A stretch of DNA of 64,000 nucleotides from Geothrix sp. (lineage in GTDB: Bacteria > Acidobacteriota > Holophagae > Holophagales > Holophagaceae), in NCBI RefSeq assembly GCF_020622065.1, contig NZ_JAHRYQ010000002.1:298232-362231 (forward strand), given 5' to 3'. Shown piece after piece: positions 36,105 to 43,333 of the stretch. The notes beneath the pieces were generated by a model. That model did not search any database. It had not been told where the DNA came from and worked only from the letters and a program-made list of their open reading frames with translations. The position numbers and the translations under genes were made by a program. Every line of letters starts with the position of its first letter. Position 1 is the stretch's first letter.

Positions 36105-36788
36105 TCAGTTCCTCGGCTCGGGAAAGGCCTCGGGGACGCCGAGTCCCCGCAGGCTGAATTCGGTGAAGTGCTGAATGAGGGCCGGCAGATCCTCCGGGTA
36201 GCGGGGGTTCTGGCGGATGAGACGGGAGATCCCCAGGGAATTCCGGAAATAGAGCAGCTGGCCCTGGATGCTCAGGCCCATGTTCAGGAGCTGGTCCCGG
36301 GAGAGATCCGGGCGCAGCACCTCGAGGCAGTGCATGAGGTGCTCCACATGGGGCCGGATCTGCTCCATGAGGAGGGCCGAGGACACCGGGCGGGGTGCCT
36401 GCATCTCGCGGGCCATGAGTGCCATGGCCGCCTCGTCCAGGGGGTCGGGCCCACGGTCGCAGGCCATCAGGTCCTCCATGAAGGCCTGGATGTGCTTCTT
36501 CAGGCCCTGGAGGGCCGCCTCGCGGGCCCCCGGCCCCTCGAAGCGGGGCGCCGCGGCCAGCTCGGCCACATGGCAGGCCTTCCGGTTGAAGATGTACTGG
36601 AGGGCCGCCAGGTAGAGCCCCTCCTTGCCGCTGAAGTGGTAGGTCACCAGGGCCGAGTTGGCTTGGGCCCGCTTGGCGATCTCGCGGATGCCGGCCCCAT
36701 CGAACCCCTTCTCCGCAAAGGTCAGGATCGCCGCCTCGATCAGGCGCTGACGCGTGTCTAAAGAGGCGTCGGTGGGCTGTGCGTTCAT
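36105..36788 (-). CDS. TetR/AcrR-family regulator of the CecR type
   Basis: A 227-residue repressor. The N-terminal HTH reads TRQRLIEAAILTFAEKGFDGAGIREIAKRAQANSALVTYHFSGKEGLY. The C-terminal part (AMALMAREMQAPRPVSSALLMEQIRPHVEHLM) matches the CecR/DUF1956-like ligand domain. ATG 36788 is chosen because the longer frame (36821) would run into the operator palindrome at 36806. It is the first gene of the leftward efflux operon and divergent from another TetR gene. It likely represses its own operon through the palindromes upstream. Confidence 0.92.
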   Translation of the reverse strand: MNAQPTDASLDTRQRLIEAAILTFAEKGFDGAGIREIAKRAQANSALVTYHFSGKEGLYLAALQYIFNRKACHVAELAAAPRFEGPGAREAALQGLKKHIQAFMEDLMACDRGPDPLDEAAMALMAREMQAPRPVSSALLMEQIRPHVEHLMHCLEVLRPDLSRDQLLNMGLSIQGQLLYFRNSLGISRLIRQNPRYPEDLPALIQHFTEFSLRGLGVPEAFPEPRN

Positions 36789-36805
36789 GGGCTCTCGCTT
36801 CCAAA

Positions 36806-36850
36806 TCAATCGATTGAACAACGGAGTTCAAGAATTAATCAATCGTTTGA
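36806..36850. promoter_or_regulatory. Tandem palindromic operator in the divergent TetR intergenic region
   Basis: TCAATCGATTGA (36806-36817) is a perfect 12-base palindrome. A near copy, TCAATCGTTTGA (36839-36850), differs at one base. Their centres are 33 bases apart, about three helix turns, so two dimers could bind the same face. Position 18 bases before the leftward TetR start suggests that this is its operator. Confidence 0.7.
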
Positions 36851-36896
36851 GCCAGTCAAGACCCAAATGGCCCTCGATGTGATTTGAAAAGGTGAC

Positions 36897-36924
36897 TTGA
36901 CGGTCATAATTAAAATTCTAAATT
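36897..36924 (+). promoter_or_regulatory. Candidate promoter for the rightward efflux operon
   Basis: TTGACG (36897-36902), a 16-base spacer, then TAAATT (36919-36924), in a strikingly AT-rich patch just upstream of the rightward TetR gene. Transcription would begin about 36931. Confidence 0.5.
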
Positions 36925-36936
36925 CGGAATATGGAT

Positions 36937-36949
36937 TCGGAGTCTCCGA
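36937..36949. promoter_or_regulatory. Palindrome overlapping the ribosome site of the rightward TetR gene
   Basis: TCGGAG-T-CTCCGA is a perfect 13-base palindrome that covers the GGAG ribosome site (36939-36942) and touches the ATG at 36949. An ATTCGGA copy also lies at 36922-36928. It could be the operator of the rightward TetR; assignment is inference. Confidence 0.45.
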
Positions 36950-37563
36950 TGACCATGGACCGGAAAAGCCTTGAAAAGCAGCAAAGAAAAGATTTGCTGT
37001 TGGAAGCAGCGGGCACGGTGTTCGGCCGGAAGCCCTTCGACGAGGCCACCATGCAGGAGGTCGCCGCCGAGGCGCAGATCGGGATGCAGGGCCTCTACGA
37101 GCACTTCCCCTCCAAGCAGGAGCTCTACGAACAGGTCATGCTCCGCCGGGCAGAGCAGTTCTTCGTCCAGGCGGAGGCCCTCCTCCGCGCTGACCGCCCG
37201 CCCCTGGAGCAGCTGCGGGCCATGTTCCTGGCCTATGCCGACCAGTTCAAGGGCCGGGCCATCTGGCTGCCCATGTTCATCCACGACCGGGTCTATTTCG
37301 ACTGGGGCTTCGAGTCCCGGTTCCTTCCCCGCCTGAAGGAGATCTACGAGACGGAACGGAGCCGCCTGAAGGCCATCCTCCGCCAGGCGGTGGAGGCCGG
37401 CCAGCTCCGGGACCTGGGCGAGGAATTCCTCACCCAGCTCTGCTTCGGGGTGCTCGAGGCCTCCCTCTATCACAGCCACCGGAGCGGCATCGACGAGTCA
37501 CCTGGGGCTTGCGTGGACCGTGCCATCGCCTGCTTCCTCCAGGGGGCGGGAGTCTCCGCATGA
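36949..37563 (+). CDS. TetR/AcrR-family regulator of the EmrAB-like operon
   Basis: A 204-residue regulator. The HTH reads RKDLLLEAAGTVFGRKPFDEATMQEVAAEAQIGMQGLYEHFPSKQELYEQV. The C-terminal ligand domain is unassigned. ATG 36949 is chosen because GGAG lies 6 bases before it; an ATG at 36931 has no site. It is first in the rightward operon, and its stop overlaps the TolC start (ATGA). It is divergent from the CecR-type regulator, about 160 bases apart. Confidence 0.9.
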   Translation: MTMDRKSLEKQQRKDLLLEAAGTVFGRKPFDEATMQEVAAEAQIGMQGLYEHFPSKQELYEQVMLRRAEQFFVQAEALLRADRPPLEQLRAMFLAYADQFKGRAIWLPMFIHDRVYFDWGFESRFLPRLKEIYETERSRLKAILRQAVEAGQLRDLGEEFLTQLCFGVLEASLYHSHRSGIDESPGACVDRAIACFLQGAGVSA

Positions 37564-38903
37564 GAACCGCCACCGCCTTCCTGCTCGGCGCCTTCCTGGT
37601 CTACCCCATCCGCGGCGGCGAACCCCTCAGCCTGGCCAGGGCCCTGAGGCTGGCCGGGTCGGCCTCCCAGGCGGCGGAGGCCTCCCGGCTGGGCCTGGCG
37701 GGAGCCCGGGAGGAGACCGCTCAGGTGAAGGGGCTCTACTGGCCGGAGATCCAGCTCCAGGGCGGCTACCGGGTCACCGAGCACCGGTCGGAGCTGCTCA
37801 GTCAGCCCATGAGGATCGGACCCCTCGCCGTCCCCCCCCAGGTCTTCCCCATCGAGGACCGGCAGTCCTGGCGCTACAAGGCCTCCATCCAATACCTGCT
37901 GTGGGATTTCGGTCGGCGGGAAGGCGCGATGTCGGCCTCCCGCGCCCGGGAGGAGGCTGTGACCCACGCCGGCCAGGCCGACCTGCAGAAGACCCAGGGC
38001 GAGGTGGCCGCGCGGTATTTCACCCTCCTGAACTTGAAAGCCCAGAAACGGGTCCTGGCCCAACGCGGCAAGACCCTGGAAAGCCACATGAGCCAGGCCA
38101 GGGCCCTCTTCGAGCAGGGAGTGGTGGCCCGCAACGACCTCCTCCGCACGGAGGTGGCCCTCCGCGCCGTGGGTGACGCGGACCATGCCCTGGACCAGGC
38201 CTACGCCTCCGCCATGGAGGCGCTCAACATCGCCATGGGCCTTCCCGCCGAAACCCCGCAGGATCTGCCTGAGACCTCCGAGGGCCCACCCGCCCTGCCC
38301 TGGGACGAGCCGGCCTGCCGGGCCTTGGCCACCCACCGGAACGAAACCGTGCGCAGCGCCCGGGCCAAGGTCCAGGCCCTGGCGGATCAGGCAGGGTTCC
38401 GTCGCAAGGACCGCCTCCCGACGGTGGCCGCGGAGGCCAGCCATACCTATGCCCAGAACCCCTATATGGTGCATGAGCACGACACGAGCCTCTTCGTCGG
38501 GCTCTCCTGGAAGGTCTTCGATGGGGGGATCCGCACCGCCCGGATCCGCCAGGCGGAAGCCGAAACCACCCGCGCCCGCCGGGATCTCCAGGAAGCGGAG
38601 CGCCAGGCGGGCCAGGCCGCGGCTGCAGCCCTGCGGGCCTTCCGGCAGTCCCTGCGCGAGATGGAGACGGCCGGGGCGAATGTGGCTTCGGCCGAGGAGA
38701 ACCTCCGCATCGTGGGCGACCAGTACCGCGAAGGGCTGGTGCGGAACACCGAGGTGCTGGAGGCCGAGTCCGTGCTTGCCGAAAGCCGCAGTGCCCTGGC
38801 GGACCGCAGATACCGGGCCTATGCCCAGCAGGCCGCCCTGCTGGTGGCCCTGGGCGAGGACCTGCCGACCTTCTTTGAAACGCACACCTCCCGGGAGAAG
38901 TGA
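37560..38903 (+). CDS. TolC-family outer membrane efflux protein
   Basis: A 447-residue outer-membrane factor with a signal peptide (MRTATAFLLGAFLVYPIRGG). Seen: LARALRLAGSASQAAEASRLGLAGAREE, QYLLWDFGRREGAMSASRAR, and the second repeat SWKVFDGGIRTARIRQAEAETTRARRDL with EGLVRNTEVLEAESVLAESR near the end. It would pair with the EmrA-like adaptor immediately downstream. The ATG overlaps the TetR stop, so the two genes are coupled. Confidence 0.92.
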   Translation: MRTATAFLLGAFLVYPIRGGEPLSLARALRLAGSASQAAEASRLGLAGAREETAQVKGLYWPEIQLQGGYRVTEHRSELLSQPMRIGPLAVPPQVFPIEDRQSWRYKASIQYLLWDFGRREGAMSASRAREEAVTHAGQADLQKTQGEVAARYFTLLNLKAQKRVLAQRGKTLESHMSQARALFEQGVVARNDLLRTEVALRAVGDADHALDQAYASAMEALNIAMGLPAETPQDLPETSEGPPALPWDEPACRALATHRNETVRSARAKVQALADQAGFRRKDRLPTVAAEASHTYAQNPYMVHEHDTSLFVGLSWKVFDGGIRTARIRQAEAETTRARRDLQEAERQAGQAAAAALRAFRQSLREMETAGANVASAEENLRIVGDQYREGLVRNTEVLEAESVLAESRSALADRRYRAYAQQAALLVALGEDLPTFFETHTSREK

Positions 38904-38904
38904 G

Positions 38905-39906
38905 ATGGATGCCCCTGCGAAGAAGAAATGGATCTCCCTGGCAGCCATCCTCCTCCTCGCCGCCGGCGGCACCCTCTGGGCCCTCGTCCGATGGCGCCAC
39001 GGGCAGGTCTTCGTGAGCACCGACAATGCCTATGTGAAGGGATATGTGACGACCATGGCCAGCCGCATCCCAGGGCCCCTCCTCACGGTGGCGGTGCAGG
39101 AGAACGAGGCCGTCCGGGCCGGTCAGCTCCTGGCCACCCTGGATCCCCGGGACTACGACGCGGCCGTCGCGCGGGGCGAAGCCTCGGAGGCCGAGGCCCG
39201 CAGCGCCCTCGCGCTGAACCAGGCCCAGATCGCCCAGGCCCAGGCCCAGCTGCAGTCCGCCGAAAGCCAGCAGGCCCTGGCGGGCCTCGAGAAGAAACGC
39301 ATGGCCGCGCTCTTCGAGCGGCAGTCCCTCCCCCGGCAGAAGTACGACCAGGCCCTCACCGCCGAGGAGGTGGCCCGCGCACAGGCGGCCGCCGCCCGGA
39401 AGCAGGTGGCCGCCGCCCAGGGCCTGCTGGGCGTGAGCCGGAGCAAGGTCCAGGTGGCCCAGGCGGCCCTGGCCCAGGCGCGGCTGCAGCGCTCCTACTG
39501 CGCCCTCCTCGCCCCCTGCGATGGCGTGGTGAGCCGGAAGCTGGCGGAGCCCGGCATGGTGGTGGCGGCCGGGCAGCCCCTGCTGGCCGTGGTGCCCCTG
39601 GGCCATCCGGATCTCTGGGTCGAAGCCAATTTCAAGGAGACCCAGCTGCACCGCGTCCGCCCCGGTCAGAGGGTCCGGATGAGGACCGATCTGGATGGCC
39701 GGACCTTCATGGGAACCGTGGAAAGCCTCTCCGCCGGCACCGGAGCGGCGTTCAGCCTCCTGCCGGCGGAGAACGCCACGGGGAACTGGGTGAAGGTCGT
39801 CCAACGGCTGCCCGTGAAGATCCGGCTCGACGCGGATGCGGACCCGGACCGCAAGCTCCGGCTGGGGTTGAGCGTGGAAGCCGAGATCGACACCCGGAGC
39901 CGCTGA
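38905..39906 (+). CDS. EmrA-type HlyD-family adaptor of an MFS efflux system
   Basis: A 333-residue adaptor. One N-terminal membrane segment (LAAILLLAAGGTLWALV) is followed by STDNAYVKGYVTTMASRIPGPL, a strong EmrA/HlyD marker. Then come a long Gln/Ala-rich hairpin (about 85-185), the lipoyl half LLAPCDGVVSRKLAEPGMVVAAGQPLLAVVPL and the EmrA block WVEANFKETQLHRVRPGQ. It begins 1 base after the TolC stop and is followed 7 bases later by the MFS pump. Confidence 0.94.
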   Translation: MDAPAKKKWISLAAILLLAAGGTLWALVRWRHGQVFVSTDNAYVKGYVTTMASRIPGPLLTVAVQENEAVRAGQLLATLDPRDYDAAVARGEASEAEARSALALNQAQIAQAQAQLQSAESQQALAGLEKKRMAALFERQSLPRQKYDQALTAEEVARAQAAAARKQVAAAQGLLGVSRSKVQVAQAALAQARLQRSYCALLAPCDGVVSRKLAEPGMVVAAGQPLLAVVPLGHPDLWVEANFKETQLHRVRPGQRVRMRTDLDGRTFMGTVESLSAGTGAAFSLLPAENATGNWVKVVQRLPVKIRLDADADPDRKLRLGLSVEAEIDTRSR

Positions 39907-39913
39907 GGTGGCC

Positions 39914-41464
39914 ATGAGCGCTCCGCGCGGCCCTTCCCACAAGTGGATCGTGGCCCTGACGACCATGCTCGGGACCTTCATGGAGGTCCTGGACACCTCC
40001 GTCGCGAATGTGGCACTGCCCCACATGAAGGGCACCTACGCCGCGGGCACGGATGAGATCACCTGGGTCATCACGAGCTACCTCGTCGCCAACGCCATCA
40101 TCCTGCCGATCACGGGCTGGCTGGGTAGCTTCTTCGGCCGGAAGCGCCTCTACCTCTTCTGCCTGGCGCTCTTCACCCTGGCCAGCTTCGGGGCCGGGGC
40201 GGCCCCCACCCTGGGCTGGCTGATCCTCATGCGCGTCGTGCAGGGTCTGGCGGGCGGCGCGATGGTGCCCATGTCCCAGGCCATCACCCTCGAAGCCTTT
40301 CCCCAGGAGGAGCACGGCATGGCCTCCGCCCTCTTCGGCATCGGCGTCATCTTCGGGCCCATCCTCGGTCCCCTGGTGGGGGGCTGGATCACGGACAACT
40401 GGAGCTGGCCCTGGATCTTCTGGATCAACATCCCGGTGGGCGTGCTGGCCTACTACCTGGCCTTCAGCTTCGTGGAAGACCCTGCCTACCTGCACAAACC
40501 CGAGGGCGCGGTGGACTACTGGAGCCTCATCTTCATCGCCGTGGGCCTGGGCTGCCTGGAGCTCTTCCTGAGCCGCGGCGAGCGCCTGGACTGGTTCGCG
40601 TCGAACATGGTGAAGGTCTTCGCCGGGCTCGCCGCCCTGGGGATCACGCTGTTCATCTGGCGTTCCCTCACCGCGGAGAACCCTCTGGTGGACCTCTCCA
40701 TGTTCCGCCTGCCGGAATTCGCCGGCGGCATGGCCCTCATCTTCATCGTGAGTTTCGGCCTCTATGCCGCGTTCATCCTGCTGCCGCTCTTCGTCCAGAA
40801 CCTGCTGGGCTTCACGCCCACCTGGGCGGGGCTCATCCTGAGTCCCGGCGGCGTGGCTTCGGTGGTGGCCATGATCGCAGTGGGGCTGGCCATGGGCAAA
40901 GTGGATGTGCGGCTCATCGTGGCCGCCGGAGCGGCCTCCCTGGCCTATTCAGCCTGGCTGCTGATGCATGTGAACCTCCAGACGGGCATGGCCTACCTCG
41001 TCATGGCCTGGATCTTCCACGGGCTGGGCATAGGCTTCGTGTTCGTCCCCATCGCCACCGCCTCCGTCCAGCGCATCCCGCCGGCCCTGGTCGGCACCGC
41101 CTCGGGCATGTTCAACCTCATGCGGAACGAAGGCGGCAGCGTGGGCATCGCGGTGGCCAGCACGATCCTGGCGCAGCGGGCGCAGTTCCATCATGCCCGC
41201 CTCGCGGAGCACATCACCCCCTTCAACGGGACGCTCCAAACCAGCTATGCCGGTCTCGCCCAGGGGCTGTTCCCCCGGGCGGGTCTGGACCCCGGTTCCG
41301 TGAACCGGCTGAGCCAAGCCCTCATCGGCGCCGAAGTGACCCGCCAATCCTTTCTCATGAGCTTCGTCGATGTGTTCGGATTTCTGGTGGTCGTCTTCCT
41401 TCTCGCCCTGCCCTTCGCCCTGACCCTGCGCAACCCCAAAGGGGGAGGCCTCTCCTTCCATTGA
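39914..41464 (+). CDS. DHA2-family MFS drug:proton antiporter (EmrB type)
   Basis: A 516-residue, about 14-segment transporter. DHA2 markers: LDTSVANVALPHMKG, the TM2-3 loop GWLGSFFGRKRLYLF, and motif C region FGPILGPLVGGWITDNWSWPWIFWINIPVG. It would export drugs or lipophilic compounds across both membranes together with the EmrA-like adaptor and TolC. ATG 39914 is preferred (GAGG 5 bases before it) over the GTG at 39908. The N- and C-termini are complete. Confidence 0.95.
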   Translation: MSAPRGPSHKWIVALTTMLGTFMEVLDTSVANVALPHMKGTYAAGTDEITWVITSYLVANAIILPITGWLGSFFGRKRLYLFCLALFTLASFGAGAAPTLGWLILMRVVQGLAGGAMVPMSQAITLEAFPQEEHGMASALFGIGVIFGPILGPLVGGWITDNWSWPWIFWINIPVGVLAYYLAFSFVEDPAYLHKPEGAVDYWSLIFIAVGLGCLELFLSRGERLDWFASNMVKVFAGLAALGITLFIWRSLTAENPLVDLSMFRLPEFAGGMALIFIVSFGLYAAFILLPLFVQNLLGFTPTWAGLILSPGGVASVVAMIAVGLAMGKVDVRLIVAAGAASLAYSAWLLMHVNLQTGMAYLVMAWIFHGLGIGFVFVPIATASVQRIPPALVGTASGMFNLMRNEGGSVGIAVASTILAQRAQFHHARLAEHITPFNGTLQTSYAGLAQGLFPRAGLDPGSVNRLSQALIGAEVTRQSFLMSFVDVFGFLVVVFLLALPFALTLRNPKGGGLSFH

Positions 41465-41521
41465 GGTTCAGCCTGCGGAGCGCCCATTCCGGGGCCCGCC
41501 TCTTCACCGAAAGGAACTGCC

Positions 41522-41938
41522 ATGACGATCCGGAGCCGAACCGCCACGCTGGACGATGTCTCGGGAGAGCTCGCCCTCACCCTGGCCAAGCTCGAGATGG
41601 AAGCGGCCCACGGGACCGCCAACGCCGAGGAGCAGGTCGATTTCGTCCGGGATCTCTCCAGGGCCGCCCTGGAGAAGGAGGTCCGGCCCTGGCGTTCCCG
41701 CGCCATCCGGGCCCTGGTCTTCGGTCTGGCCTGTCTGGCGGGGGCCCTCGCCCTTCCGGCCGTTCAGCCCGCCGCCGGGAGGGGGATCCCGGCCCTCTTC
41801 GGCCTCGCGGCCCTCTGCCTCGTCGCGGCAGGCGTTTTCTTTGGGGTCTTTCTCCAGCGCCGTCGGCGCGAGCAGAGCTGGCTCCGCGAAAAAGAGACGG
41901 CCATCGCGGCGGGACGGGCCATCCTCGAAGAGCGCTGA
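41522..41938 (+). CDS. Small two-segment membrane protein of unknown function
   Basis: A 138-residue protein. The N-terminal 55 residues are soluble and charged, then two hydrophobic segments (about 62-80 and 90-110), then a basic, charged tail (QRRRREQSWLREKE). AAAGGA precedes the ATG. I recognise no family. It follows the EmrB-like gene by 57 bases and may be read through from that operon. Confidence 0.68.
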   Translation: MTIRSRTATLDDVSGELALTLAKLEMEAAHGTANAEEQVDFVRDLSRAALEKEVRPWRSRAIRALVFGLACLAGALALPAVQPAAGRGIPALFGLAALCLVAAGVFFGVFLQRRRREQSWLREKETAIAAGRAILEER

Positions 41939-42044
41939 AGGCCCTCAGGGGGCCGCTCTCGGCCCGGCGGGGGTTGTGACATGTGCAGCGAATTCCGCCC
42001 CGGGGCCGGCGAATCATGTTACGAAGAAAGGTGAGGGTCCGTTC

Positions 42045-42389
42045 ATGCTCTTCCTGGTCTTCTATTTCCTTCTGTTTGTGGTCCTGCTGTTCCAGGGCAC
42101 CCATGTGGCCGGCGAGGTGAAGAACCCCCTCGGCACCCTGCCCGAAGAGGTGGGCCAGAATCCCGTGGCGGCCTCCCGCTGGGGCCTGGTGCTCATCTCG
42201 ACCGGGCTCTTCGGATCCGTCCTGGGCCTCCTGGGCTTCCGGTCCCAGAACCTGGCCACCGCCCGCCCCGCTTTCTTCGCCCTGGGTCTCGCCCTCCTGG
42301 CCCTCTATGCGCTCTGGGTGATCTTCCTGGGCCGGAAAGCCGAGTTCATCGGCCAGCCCGCGGATGACCATGGGCATGGGCACCACTGA
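42045..42389 (+). CDS. Small membrane protein with histidine-rich tail
   Basis: A 114-residue protein with three hydrophobic segments (about 2-22, 45-65, 75-95) and a His-rich end (DDHGHGHH). GAGGG lies 7 bases before ATG 42045. The His tail could bind a metal, which is inference. No family is recognised. A strong terminator follows at 42434. Confidence 0.65.
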   Translation: MLFLVFYFLLFVVLLFQGTHVAGEVKNPLGTLPEEVGQNPVAASRWGLVLISTGLFGSVLGLLGFRSQNLATARPAFFALGLALLALYALWVIFLGRKAEFIGQPADDHGHGHH

Positions 42390-42433
42390 AATCCGTCGAT
42401 CCACCGATTTCCCAACAATCTAGGTTCTACGGA

Positions 42434-42461
42434 AAAAGCGGCCCCGACTGGGGCCGCTTTT
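42434..42461. terminator. Strong bidirectional rho-independent terminator
   Basis: Perfect arms AAAAGCGGCCCC (42434-42445) and GGGGCCGCTTTT (42450-42461) with a GACT loop. A T run follows on the plus strand and the A run serves the minus strand. It lies between convergent genes ending at 42389 and 42487. Confidence 0.9.
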
Positions 42462-42486
42462 CTTAGGCTGACTTTCTAGGTGAACC

Positions 42487-43254
42487 TCAATCCACGCCAA
42501 AGTCGTACAGCTCCGAATCCCTGAACCAGATGCCGTACTCCCCAGGCTCCAGGTCCTTCTGGGGCGTAATCTGCCAGAACCCGTTGCCCTGCTCTTTGGC
42601 GGCGAAGAGCACCGTCCAGTCCTTGTCGGGGTTGGTGACGGATTTGTTGGTGAACATGCCCCGGCTCCCCAGTTTCACCGAGCGGGTCAGATCCTTCTTG
42701 TTCGACTCCGCCTTGACTAGGAAGTAGCGCCCCACGGGGCTCTGTTGCGACCGCACGAGGAACGCCGGCTTGTGGTCCTTGGTGCGGACCTCGGCCTTCA
42801 GCCCTGGGTAATCCATGAACATGAGCACCGTGACATAGGCCCAGGTCTGACTCGGGCTGCCTGCGATGGACCTGAGGTCGTACTCGCCATCCTTGGTCAT
42901 CAGCCGCGCCATGGGACCGCCCGAGGTGGTCACCACGGCTCCACCGTAAGGGCCCATCACGCTGGTGGTGTTCATCTCGCCTGCGGTGGCCGTCGCGCGC
43001 TTGAGCATGGCCGCCAGCACGGGCTTGCTCACGCCCTGCGACTTGAGCTTGGTGAGGTCATCGGTCTCCAGCTTGAAATCCACATACTTCGCCTGATTGA
43101 TCTTGGCGATGACCACATCGTCACCCAGATCGAGCTTGCAGAGCTTGATGACCTCCTGATTGGTGAGGGGGGCGTCCTTGGAGGGGGCCTGGGCCGAGGC
43201 TGGGCTGGCGGCGATAAGCAGGACTGGGGTCATCAAGCATGCCTGGAGATTCAT
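42487..43254 (-). CDS. Exported protein of unknown function
   Basis: A 255-residue protein with a signal peptide (MNLQACLMTPVLLIAASPASAQA). Residues about 28-90 contain LTNQEVIKLCKLDLGDDVVIAKI followed by LTKLKSQGVSKPVLAAML. This small helical module is one I have met in many acidobacterial exported proteins, without a known job. The rest looks like beta-rich sequence ending EPGEYGIWFRDSELYDFGVD. AAGGA lies 8 bases before the ATG. It is downstream of the big lipoprotein on the same strand, 79 bases apart. Confidence 0.78.
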   Translation of the reverse strand: MNLQACLMTPVLLIAASPASAQAPSKDAPLTNQEVIKLCKLDLGDDVVIAKINQAKYVDFKLETDDLTKLKSQGVSKPVLAAMLKRATATAGEMNTTSVMGPYGGAVVTTSGGPMARLMTKDGEYDLRSIAGSPSQTWAYVTVLMFMDYPGLKAEVRTKDHKPAFLVRSQQSPVGRYFLVKAESNKKDLTRSVKLGSRGMFTNKSVTNPDKDWTVLFAAKEQGNGFWQITPQKDLEPGEYGIWFRDSELYDFGVD

Positions 43255-43333
43255 GAGTAGGTTCCTTTAGAAGAGTCTTGGGTTCATGCCTTGTACAACG
43301 GCGCTTTATCTATTGATTTTTAATAAATCATCG

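Noticed and set aside
43314-43330. AT-rich hairpin (TGATTT/AAATCA) as a terminator of the mosaic lipoprotein gene
   Set aside because: The stem is only 6 AT-rich pairs and has no T run after it on the coding strand.
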